Positions 6,010-12,624 of a stretch of DNA of 15,191 bases are shown here, piece by piece. The translations under genes were made by a program, and so were the position numbers. The stretch covers positions 8,821 through 24,011 of the forward strand of contig DEKX01000039.1 in the NCBI GenBank assembly GCA_002354095.1. Direction: 5' to 3'. The DNA comes from Prevotella sp. UBA2711. GTDB lineage: Bacteria; Bacteroidota; Bacteroidia; Bacteroidales; Bacteroidaceae. The notes beneath the pieces are model-generated. The model did no database searches, was not told the origin of the DNA, and saw nothing but the letters and a program-made list of their open reading frames with translations. Positions within the stretch are counted from its first letter, which is position 1. Each line of letters starts with the position of its first letter.

Positions 6010-7653
6010 ATGAGCAATACTAAAAACTTAAAACGAGTGATGAGCAATCGTGACGTTGCGGTTATCATTATTGCAGCCCTGCTGATGATGGCAGCTGCGG
6101 TTATCCAGTATGTCTTTATGCGTAGCAGCATTGTAAGTGCGGCAACACAAAGCGCCAAGAGTGATCTTTCTATCTCCTGCCAACAGATAGAAACGAAGGT
6201 GACTGAAATTGAGACAGCCGTGAATGCGATGGGGTATTCTGTGCTTCAGAATGCCACAATGCCTGAGTCAATGTATGACATTACCTACCAAGTCTTGAAA
6301 AACAGTCCCGTCCTCGAGAGTTGTGTGACGGCTTTCAGCAAAGGCTATTACTCACCTCGAAAGGACAGCCTGTATGCGCCTTGTTCATTCCGGATGGGTG
6401 ACAGATATAACCGCCGTCTTGTAACTGACTATCTGACGGAACCTTGGTATGATGATCCCGCAACCTATCGTAAGCCACAATGGAGTGAACCTTATGTCGT
6501 GAAGGGTGGCAATGGCAAAATGTATGTTACTTATTCTTATCCTGTAACTGACCATCAGGGAAAACTGGTGGCTGTTCTTGCTGCCAACGTTGCAGTGGAC
6601 AGTCTAACGAAAGCAGTTGACGGAGTAGATGGGTACCCCAACTCTTATGCTGTTCTCACGAGCAAGAGCGGTCATCGGCTTGTAGGGGTTAACGACGAAA
6701 TAAGCCAGGACGCCGCACTCGTCGTAAGCTCGGTGGTTGGCAAAGTAGGATGGAATCTGACTACAATTTGTCCCAACGAAGACATCAACAATAAAACAGC
6801 GACGACACGTATCATCGTTTTGATCATGCAGGCATTGGCTTTGCTTCTCCTTGCAGTCATCGTTATCAAGTCGTTGATTGGTCTTCGCCAGCTCCAAAGG
6901 ACCACAAAGGAGAAGGACCGCATGGGTAGCGAACTTGAAAAAGCCAGCGATGTCCAGGAAGCCATGCAGCCTTCAGAGACTGAAGCCCTCCCACACAACA
7001 AACAGGTTGAGACTTTCTCAAAAGTATTAACTGCCAGGGAAATCGGTGGTGACTTCTATGACTGCTTTATTGACAGTGACCAGTTGTTTTTCTGTATCGG
7101 CGATGTGGCTGGCAAGGGAGCTCCGGCAGCTTTACTGATGGCGATGGCCAAGAGCGCATTCCGTGTCTCAGCCCAACACCATGAGAGTCCCGCACAAATC
7201 ATATCCGAAGTCAACAAACTGATATGCAAGATGAATGATGGCAAGACAACCATAAAGATGTTTGGTGGTATTCTCGACTTGAATACTGGCAGTCTGCAGT
7301 ACTGCAATGCAGGGATGCATTCGCCGAGGCTGCTTACAGCAACAGGTAATACAGAACTTGCAGTGACAGCCAACGATAGAATCGGTATTCATGTTGATGC
7401 TATTTTCAATGAGCAGCATACCGTTCTCAACAAGATGACAACTTTGTTTCTATATACAGACGGCCTGACAGAAGCTGAGAACAAGCGGAAGGAGCAATGG
7501 GGCATAAAACATTTGAACGCCCAATTGTCATCCAGTCACCGCATGAATCCGGGTCGTCTATTGACACAGATAGAAACGGCTCTTTCTGAATTTGCGGAGA
7601 ACGAACCCCTGCCCGATGATATAACCATGTTGGCAATCAAGTATCTCGGCTAA
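6010..7653 (+). CDS. Cache-sensor SpoIIE/RsbU-type serine phosphatase
   Basis: A 547-residue inner-membrane signalling protein. Helix 1 spans about 15-37 and helix 2 about 267-291. The periplasmic part between them looks like a double-Cache sensor: WSEPYVVKGGNGKMYVTYSY (158-177) then PVTDHQGKLVAVLAANVAV. After helix 2 a short linker (about 292-320), probably helical, leads to a PP2C/SpoIIE domain. Its metal-binding motifs are complete: REIGGDFYD (343-351, D348), GDVAGKGAPA (364-373, D365), NAGMHSP (433-439), LYTDGLTEAE (481-490, D484) and PDDITM (535-540). Relatives dephosphorylate anti-anti-sigma (STAS) proteins to release a sigma factor; no STAS or HPK-type anti-sigma gene is in this window. 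The start is ATG 6010: the frame extends to a TTG at 5977, but that lies inside the promoter core. The stop TAA overlaps the ATG of the short relic frame (TAATG). Confidence 0.9.
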   Translation: MSNTKNLKRVMSNRDVAVIIIAALLMMAAAVIQYVFMRSSIVSAATQSAKSDLSISCQQIETKVTEIETAVNAMGYSVLQNATMPESMYDITYQVLKNSPVLESCVTAFSKGYYSPRKDSLYAPCSFRMGDRYNRRLVTDYLTEPWYDDPATYRKPQWSEPYVVKGGNGKMYVTYSYPVTDHQGKLVAVLAANVAVDSLTKAVDGVDGYPNSYAVLTSKSGHRLVGVNDEISQDAALVVSSVVGKVGWNLTTICPNEDINNKTATTRIIVLIMQALALLLLAVIVIKSLIGLRQLQRTTKEKDRMGSELEKASDVQEAMQPSETEALPHNKQVETFSKVLTAREIGGDFYDCFIDSDQLFFCIGDVAGKGAPAALLMAMAKSAFRVSAQHHESPAQIISEVNKLICKMNDGKTTIKMFGGILDLNTGSLQYCNAGMHSPRLLTATGNTELAVTANDRIGIHVDAIFNEQHTVLNKMTTLFLYTDGLTEAENKRKEQWGIKHLNAQLSSSHRMNPGRLLTQIETALSEFAENEPLPDDITMLAIKYLG

Positions 7654-7718
7654 TGTTTGCAATTATCTTCTGGATTCTGTTTGATATAGTCCATGATTCA
7701 ACAGTCGGATTCATCTAA
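7653..7718 (+). pseudogene. 21-codon relic of a paralogue of the ADP-ribosyltransferase gene
   Basis: An open frame of 21 codons, starting with the TAATG overlap at the phosphatase stop, reads MFAIIFWILFD, then DSTVGFI. Its first eight codons match codons 1-8 of the transferase gene and its remainder matches codons 41-54, as if 33 codons had been deleted between two TCTGGAT heptamers. Similarity stops at about 7712. It is too short to function as the enzyme. It could survive as a leader peptide coupled to the phosphatase gene, or be a scar. The HD-domain start codon (7693) lies inside it in another frame. Confidence 0.55.
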
Positions 7719-8163
7719 ATCTCAGATTATCTCACTGCTGAGTGATATTAATCGTGAAGGGATAGGTAATGTTATTGCCTATCTCGAACATAGTGACTAT
7801 TTCACCGCCCACTGCCATCACCATCACCGTTTTAAGGGTGGACTGGCAGAACATTCCTTGGGAGTATATTGGACGATGAGAGCTTTTGCGCCAAACCTTC
7901 CTGACGAGAGCTGTCGCATCGTGGCCTTGTTCCACGACCTCTGCACAACCCAGCTTGAAGGATATGATGCCATCGGTTATCATCATCATGGACAGAGATC
8001 GGTTGACCTACTTGACGCATTAGGCTTCGAACTCCACGAGGACGAGCGTTTGGCCATCAGTCGTCACATGCACCATGTACCTTCATCACGACTCGGTCCC
8101 GATACAGAATTATGGCATTATCTGCACCTTTGCGATAGCAGAAATGCCCAAGCAAATGACTAA
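7693..8163 (+). CDS. HD-domain metal-dependent phosphohydrolase
   Basis: A 156-residue, probably cytoplasmic protein of the HD superfamily. The metal-binding pattern is present: GGLAEHSLGVY (49-59, H54), VALFHDLC (77-84, H81-D82), an AISRHMHH segment (121-128), and a late aspartate in HLCDSR (D148). The GGLxEHS and FHDL spacing resembles small HD proteins related to the YhaM exonuclease HD domain and to nucleotide phosphohydrolases. The usual FHDLGK is changed to FHDLCTT. His-rich stretches (HCHHHH at 40-45, HHH at 97-99) are natural parts of the protein. The likely reaction is hydrolysis of a phosphoester, perhaps a nucleotide, but the substrate cannot be read. The gene starts 39 nt after the phosphatase stop with no promoter between, so they are probably one operon. 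Its first residues are encoded over the relic, so they are recent or unimportant; no other upstream start fits. Confidence 0.8.
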   Translation: MIQQSDSSKSQIISLLSDINREGIGNVIAYLEHSDYFTAHCHHHHRFKGGLAEHSLGVYWTMRAFAPNLPDESCRIVALFHDLCTTQLEGYDAIGYHHHGQRSVDLLDALGFELHEDERLAISRHMHHVPSSRLGPDTELWHYLHLCDSRNAQAND

Positions 8164-8306
8164 TTTCACAATCAGCAGATTACAAAGAAAATGTAGGAAT
8201 GTATAGAGAAATGCGAAATTCCGAATGGCAAAAATTATTTCAGCAATTAGACAATTTATTGATTATTTTTCGTATCTTTGCCCCAAGTTTCGGCTAAAAC
8301 GTAAAT
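8164..8306 (+). promoter_or_regulatory. Promoter region of the sigma-factor operon
   Basis: An AT-rich 143-nt gap with no gene. TATCTTTG at 8273-8280, followed by CCCC, is a perfect -7 core 26 nt before the ATG at 8307. The -33 region is not clear. CCGAATGGCAAAA at 8221-8233 repeats, with one change, a motif found upstream of the transferase promoter (4263-4275). No terminator hairpin is evident for the preceding HD gene, so some readthrough into the sigma gene is possible. Confidence 0.6.
8221..8233 (+). repeat. Motif CCGAATGGNAAAA, copy 2, upstream of the sigma promoter
   Basis: CCGAATGGCAAAA, one base different from the copy at 4263-4275. Both copies lie 50-65 nt upstream of a TATCTTTG core on the same strand. 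Confidence 0.25.
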
Positions 8307-8861
8307 ATGACTGACCAAGAGATCATAAAAGGGCTTATAGACCGTGATAACCAAGTGACGCAGAATTTCTTCTTCGTCAAGTGTCGGCCACTTTTTTATA
8401 GCGTCATGAGGTCTGTTTTCGATTATGAAGTAGAATATGACGAAATGGTCAATGAGCTATATGTCTATCTCATGGAGAATGAAGCGTCCAAACTCCGCAA
8501 TTTCCAGTATCGAAGCACACTATTCCAATGGCTGAAGGTTCTGGCCATACGGTTCTTTATTAAGAGACGTGCAAGGATGATAGAAGATTGTAGCCAAGAG
8601 ACTCCTTATGATGAGCAAAGTCCATTAACGGTTTCGCAGGCTGACAAGGTCGCAGAACTTGATTTAGAACGACTTTTCGAAGCCATGCCAACGAAACGGT
8701 ATGTTGAGGTGATCCGTCGGCTCATCCTGGAAGACTGTGAACCAGAGGTGCTGGCACAGGAGATGAATATCACCACGGCAAACCTATATAACATCAAACG
8801 GCGTTCTATGGCTCAGCTGATTCGGATCGCCCTTAACGACATTAAAGAATATGGCAAATAA
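8307..8861 (+). CDS. Sigma-70-family (ECF-like) RNA polymerase sigma factor
   Basis: A 184-residue protein with the two-domain layout of small sigma factors. Residues about 25-92 fit region 2 (LFYSVMRSVFDYEVEYDEMV, later YRSTLFQWLKVLAIRFFIKR). Residues about 120-175 fit region 4 with a helix-turn-helix (CEPEVLAQEMNITTANLYNI, then KRRSMAQL). The linker between is acidic and lacks SnoaL or other extra domains. It should direct RNA polymerase to a limited set of promoters and would normally be held by the product of the next gene. Region 2 diverges from standard ECF groups; the DEMVNELYVYLMEN stretch is of the type seen in Bacteroidales-specific sigma proteins. The start ATG is 26 nt after the promoter core. 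The last 11 nt overlap the next gene, implying translational coupling. Confidence 0.85.
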   Translation: MTDQEIIKGLIDRDNQVTQNFFFVKCRPLFYSVMRSVFDYEVEYDEMVNELYVYLMENEASKLRNFQYRSTLFQWLKVLAIRFFIKRRARMIEDCSQETPYDEQSPLTVSQADKVAELDLERLFEAMPTKRYVEVIRRLILEDCEPEVLAQEMNITTANLYNIKRRSMAQLIRIALNDIKEYGK

Positions 8862-9810
8862 AGACATCATATCCGACGAACTGCTGGCCGCTTTCTTGGA
8901 GGGCAACACCAGCAAGGAGGAAACCCAAAAGGTTCTTCAGGCAATGAAAACCGATAAGGAGTTGCAGGAAGTTCTAAGCATTGCCGTGCAGACTGACAAA
9001 GAGATTCCCTTAGTTTGCAACCAACCATCCATGTCAGATGATGTCCTGCCCATGCTTCAAATGGCAGCTTTAGGTGGCGAGAACGTTTGTGCCGTACTAT
9101 GCGAAACCTATATCCTCAAGCAACACCAGATTTCCTATCACGAAGAGTCGCTGTTTGAAACAGCAAGGAATAAAGGCTGGTTGAAACCAGAAGGAACACC
9201 ACTTTATTGTCTGGGCAACCTACTGGCTTTCTCGGGATTGTATATCAATCGGAAGTTTGACGCAGAACTTGAAGATATACAACGGGCTATCAAGAATGGT
9301 TGTGATGTCATGGTAGGTGTTGACCGCGAGAAGCTGTACGCAGAGGAAATTGATTTGGAAGATCAGACCAACCATGCAGTCGTTATTACAGGTATAGACG
9401 ATGATACCGTTACGATCTACGACCCCTACGAAGCGCAACACACAACGCGCATCCCCTTGTCCGATTTCCTCAATGCCTGGAAAGAGTCTCATAATTACAT
9501 GATTAAGGTTCTCCATTCCATAGAAGACTACGAGCCCCACCCCATTGATGTTGATTCAATACCCTTGAACGGAGACCTCGAACAGCTTCAGGATGCCATT
9601 GCCGAGAATGCCCACAACGTATGGGCAAAAGCCAGAATCAAGGAAGGATGGACATACGGAAAGGAATTTGATGACATTAAAAAACAGGATCCTACCCTCA
9701 TGCCTTTTACCGCTCTTCCTGACAGTGAAAAGGAATATGACCGCTTAACAGCCTTCAACACCATCAAGCTTGTCAAGAAGTTGGGATTTGACATCGTAAA
9801 GCGGAAATAA
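8851..9810 (+). CDS. Anti-sigma-like N-terminus + C39/papain-like peptidase + RyR domain fusion
   Basis: A 319-residue soluble protein with three parts. Residues about 7-48 (SDELLAAFLEGNTSKEETQK) resemble the N-terminal helical segment of Bacteroidetes anti-sigma factors, without the zinc-binding HxxxCxxC. Residues about 70-222 look like a C39-type cysteine peptidase: nucleophile candidates C80 or C84 (ENVCAVLCE), histidine in TNHAVVITG (H175), and aspartate in TIYDPYEA (D191). Residues about 245-317 match a RyR domain (NAHNVWAKARIKEGWTYG, then DSEKEYDR and KLGFDIV), named from ryanodine receptors and found in prokaryotes as a probable ligand-sensing module. There is no membrane helix or signal peptide. 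The overlap with the sigma gene argues that it controls that sigma factor, perhaps releasing it when RyR binds a ligand or when the peptidase acts (inference). The peptidase could be inactive, because the region around the cysteine departs from the standard CGxA motif. Confidence 0.75.
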   Translation: MANKDIISDELLAAFLEGNTSKEETQKVLQAMKTDKELQEVLSIAVQTDKEIPLVCNQPSMSDDVLPMLQMAALGGENVCAVLCETYILKQHQISYHEESLFETARNKGWLKPEGTPLYCLGNLLAFSGLYINRKFDAELEDIQRAIKNGCDVMVGVDREKLYAEEIDLEDQTNHAVVITGIDDDTVTIYDPYEAQHTTRIPLSDFLNAWKESHNYMIKVLHSIEDYEPHPIDVDSIPLNGDLEQLQDAIAENAHNVWAKARIKEGWTYGKEFDDIKKQDPTLMPFTALPDSEKEYDRLTAFNTIKLVKKLGFDIVKRK

Positions 9811-9833
9811 GAATATTTTGATTGTCATGATAG

Positions 9834-9860
9834 AAAGAGCTGCTTCGGTGGCTCTTTTTT
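9834..9860 (+). terminator. UUCG-loop hairpin with U-tract between the C39-RyR gene and AAA2
   Basis: AAAGAGCTGC (9834-9843) pairs with GTGGCTCTTT (9848-9857) over ten pairs, two of them G-U, around a TTCG loop closed by C-G, the very stable cUUCGg tetraloop. T's continue to 9860. This has the form of a rho-independent terminator, but it ends five bases before the AAA2 ATG (9866). It may act as a partial terminator or attenuator setting the ratio of sigma regulator to AAA2. Confidence 0.7.
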
Positions 9861-9865
9861 GATGT

Positions 9866-11941
9866 ATGAAAGATATCAGACTCATTAAAATTTCGCTATC
9901 TACAGGCAATTCGTCCGCTTACACAGACGGTTCGATTGCAGTGAACATTAAGGTTAGAAAAGGGGCATTGATGAAGGAAGGTCGTTTTTCCTGCTTTATC
10001 TACACCGATGACTACTCACCCATGTGCAACAGTTATGCTACTTACGACTTTGAACGGGAAACCAGCAACGAAGGCAGTATCGTCATGCACTCCTGTCGCA
10101 TTTGGTTACCTGGCAACTATTTTTTATTGGTACGCCACAATACAAACGGCACTCTCTTACGCATAGACTTTGAGATCAGCAAGTTGATGAATATCATGCA
10201 ACAACCCTCGGTGGAACTTCCTGTCTGCAGTATAGAGGACATCCTTACCTCTTGCGTAGAAAATACCGAGTCAAACTGGGATCTCCTCTCTACGACTCCT
10301 GGCACTTCCGAATTAAGACGATACGCATTAGAGTGTAAACAACTGAAGATCTACAATGAGTTTCGCAAGGGACTTAGTGGCAGGGAACTGAAAGCTGACA
10401 GGAATCTGCTTCTTTACACCACCAACAGGGATTGGAATGCCGAAATCCTCCAGTCTTTCCAAAAGATGGTTGTTCCTGACTATTACTACACACAAGTTGA
10501 CAGCAATACCCTTTACAATGCAGCTCTCGTAAACCCCTTTGAGCCACTGAACGAGAAACTGAACAAAAACACCAATCAGGTATTTTGCCTGACCAATCCA
10601 GGAGCCTTGTTGAATACAGGAGGAAAAGTTGTCGCGCGCCAGATAGTTGAGAAAATCTGTGAGGACAAAGAGAAATACAAGCTCTGGTTGTGTGGTGGCA
10701 AACAAGAGATCGAGAGTGTGCTGGATGTCTATCCTTCATTAAAGGATCTGTTCTTGAAGGGAAACGCTCTGGAGCAACAGCCATATACTGGTTTTGAACT
10801 CGTCCAAGCCTTCATCAAAGAGTTGGACAATGAGCATCTTGATCCCTCAGAGACCACGATGGACGCACTTGCAAGAGCTATTCTCCAGCATTATGAACAA
10901 GGGTGTTTTTCCACATGGTCGTTGAGCAGTATCCGTCGCTTCATAACAGAAGAAATCACTCCTCGCTATCGCCAACGTGCAACCGCTGATAACATGTCCG
11001 AAAAAGCATCCTTGCCACAACTGGAAATAGAGGACATTCCACTTGACCAACTACCCAATTCAACTTCAGAATTTGAGGACAGCATCAAAGAACTCAACGA
11101 GATGGTGGGACTGGACGACATCAAGAAGAGCATCACCACGATGGCTAACCAAAGCCGTTTCTTTATTGAACGCAAGAAAGCAGGGCTCCGCACGTCAAAT
11201 ATTGCTGTACAGCATGCCATCTTCACTGGCAATCCTGGTACTGGCAAAACCACCGTCGCCCGTATGCTTGGTAAGATCTATCACTCTATAGGGATGCTCT
11301 CAAAAGGCGATGTGATCTGTGCGGACCGCACAAGACTGGTAGGTCGTTTTATCGGTGAGACCGAGGAGAACATGAAAGCAGTCTTGGAGGAAGCAAGAGG
11401 TAACGTGCTCTTCATCGACGAAGCCTACAACCTCTATGATGGTGCTGCCGACCGAAAAGACTATGGTACCAAGGTCATCGATAGTCTGCTTACAGTTCTC
11501 TCACAGCCCAACCCAGACATGGTCATCATCTTCGCTGGCTATGAAAGAGAGATGGATGCCATGCTCAACTCGAATCCAGGTCTGATGGGACGTTTCCCCT
11601 ATAAATATCGCTTCAGCGACTACGATGCAGACCAGCTGATGGAGATTGCCCTACACCTGTTAGCCAAAGATGATTATCTTCTCTGCGATGAAGCTCAAGT
11701 TGTCCTCCGCCAGAAGATAAGCGACACCCTCTCACAGCGAACCAAGAACTTCGGCAATGCCCGTTGGGTGGAACAATTTATCAGAAACGGCATCATTCCT
11801 GCAATGGCAAACCGCGTCTCGCTGGATACTGTCAAGGATTACCAGCACATCCTCTCATCCGATGTAGAGGAAGGCTATCAGAAGTTCAACCCACGCATGA
11901 TAGAACTGAAGCCCCGTCGTCAGGTGGGCTTCAGCTCCTAA
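9866..11941 (+). CDS. AAA2: paralogue of AAA1, degenerate AAA-like half plus active CbbX/SpoVK-type half
   Basis: A 691-residue protein with the AAA1 layout minus its acidic N-terminus. Residues 1-110 form the beta-rich domain (CFIYTDDYSPMC, RIWLPGNYFLLV). Residues about 120-370 form the degenerate AAA-like half (NLLLYTTNRDWNAEIL where Walker A would be, KLWLCGGKQEIESVL mirroring sensor 1). Residues about 400-675 form the intact ATPase: Walker A GNPGTGKTT (455-463, K461), GRFIGETE (493-500), Walker B NVLFIDEAY (513-521, D518/E519), sensor 1 FAGYEREM (556-563), arginine finger in GLMGRFPYK (R576), sensor 2 GNARW (R633). Both paralogues end in a basic tail closing with GFS. No clear promoter lies in the 55-nt gap upstream, which holds a terminator-like hairpin, so expression may depend on readthrough of the sigma operon; a weak TATTTTG at 9814-9820 is the only alternative seen. 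It may form mixed rings with AAA1 (inference). Confidence 0.87.
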   Translation: MKDIRLIKISLSTGNSSAYTDGSIAVNIKVRKGALMKEGRFSCFIYTDDYSPMCNSYATYDFERETSNEGSIVMHSCRIWLPGNYFLLVRHNTNGTLLRIDFEISKLMNIMQQPSVELPVCSIEDILTSCVENTESNWDLLSTTPGTSELRRYALECKQLKIYNEFRKGLSGRELKADRNLLLYTTNRDWNAEILQSFQKMVVPDYYYTQVDSNTLYNAALVNPFEPLNEKLNKNTNQVFCLTNPGALLNTGGKVVARQIVEKICEDKEKYKLWLCGGKQEIESVLDVYPSLKDLFLKGNALEQQPYTGFELVQAFIKELDNEHLDPSETTMDALARAILQHYEQGCFSTWSLSSIRRFITEEITPRYRQRATADNMSEKASLPQLEIEDIPLDQLPNSTSEFEDSIKELNEMVGLDDIKKSITTMANQSRFFIERKKAGLRTSNIAVQHAIFTGNPGTGKTTVARMLGKIYHSIGMLSKGDVICADRTRLVGRFIGETEENMKAVLEEARGNVLFIDEAYNLYDGAADRKDYGTKVIDSLLTVLSQPNPDMVIIFAGYEREMDAMLNSNPGLMGRFPYKYRFSDYDADQLMEIALHLLAKDDYLLCDEAQVVLRQKISDTLSQRTKNFGNARWVEQFIRNGIIPAMANRVSLDTVKDYQHILSSDVEEGYQKFNPRMIELKPRRQVGFSS

Positions 11942-11948
11942 GTCAATC

Positions 11949-12389
11949 TTAAACCTCTTTTAAAAAGTGTCTCACAAAGTGGTTTATGATCATTAAGCCC
12001 TCATCCTTGCTGATATGCCCGACATTGATCTCATCCAGAATAAAAGAAATCAGTTGCATCTGCATGATTCCTATTTTTCTTGCAATAACCTCTATTACAT
12101 GCAACTCTATGGCATAATATTTCCCGTCAGACGTCATCATACGGATAAGGTGCAGCAGATACCGCTTTTTATCCTCAACAGAACTGAGCAGTTTAGCACC
12201 CGACGACTGGTTACGGATAGAATCAATCAACTCCACTGCCGATATCCCCTCCAATTGGCATATCTCGAGAATGGTATTTTTCTCCTCGTCGCAAAACTCA
12301 CCGTCAGCCACAGCCACCGACAGCAAGTCGCGCGTCAGTGTCCTTTCCTCCGTATTCAAGTCATTTTTGAACCAATCTACTATGCTCAT
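11949..12389 (-). CDS. TerB-like protein
   Basis: A 146-residue, helix-rich soluble protein. MSIVDWFKNDLNTEERTLTR is followed by LLSVAVADGEFCDEEKNTIL (22-41), the pattern of TerB/TerB-like domains in which an acidic D-G-x-x-x-x-E-E turn joins helices and may bind a metal. A second such turn follows in MMTSDGKYYAIELHVIE. TerB domains belong to tellurite-resistance and phage-inhibition (Ter) stress systems and are thought to act at the inner face of the membrane. The start is ATG 12389, just after a TATCTTTGC promoter; the frame extends 19 codons further upstream but that would include the promoter. It is convergent with AAA2, with only 7 nt between stop codons. Whether it belongs to the AAA/sigma locus is uncertain, but the function fits. 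Confidence 0.75.
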   Translation of the reverse strand: MSIVDWFKNDLNTEERTLTRDLLSVAVADGEFCDEEKNTILEICQLEGISAVELIDSIRNQSSGAKLLSSVEDKKRYLLHLIRMMTSDGKYYAIELHVIEVIARKIGIMQMQLISFILDEINVGHISKDEGLMIINHFVRHFLKEV

Positions 12390-12418
12390 TGTACTCTGTT
12401 TTTTTGTTATTTTTGTGG

Positions 12419-12426
12419 CAAAGATA
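12419..12426 (-). promoter_or_regulatory. Promoter -7 element (TATCTTTG) of the TerB-like gene
   Basis: On the minus strand TATCTTTGCC reads from 12426 down, 30 nt before the ATG at 12389. A TTG lies about 17 nt upstream, slightly closer than usual. Confidence 0.6.
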
Positions 12427-12624
12427 AGCAAAAAATCTGTAATCAAGATACATTTTAGCCGACTAAATGTAAAAACTCAAATATTTTATGTATTTTTGCA
12501 TCAGTATTTCCACAAGAAGATGCCTATGGTGCATTTCTCTTTCTGACGATTATTTACGAGGCAGATATACGCTTTTCTCATCAATTTCCCTGCTAAAAAA
12601 GAGTCAGAATACAAGAAGGCGTCA
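12427..12624. other. AT-rich gap between the TerB-like gene and the membrane-module array
   Basis: No convincing gene. On the plus strand TATTTTTGC at 12491-12499 fits a -7 core but leads only to an eight-codon frame (MPMVHFSF, 12520-12546). On the minus strand a 26-codon frame spans 12581-12501 (starting MRKAYICLV) with a Lys/Tyr/Cys-rich composition and no recognisable relative. No clear terminator follows the array's last gene. The tiny frames may be chance or remnants. Confidence 0.35.

Noticed and set aside
7813..7830. His-rich run (HCHHHH) in the HD protein, reminiscent of an affinity tag
   Set aside because: It is internal, encoded by mixed codons and followed by conserved HD-family sequence, so it is natural.
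12015..12458. 147-codon plus-strand frame opposite the TerB-like gene
   Set aside because: The minus-strand TerB pattern and its promoter are convincing; the plus-strand product has no motifs.
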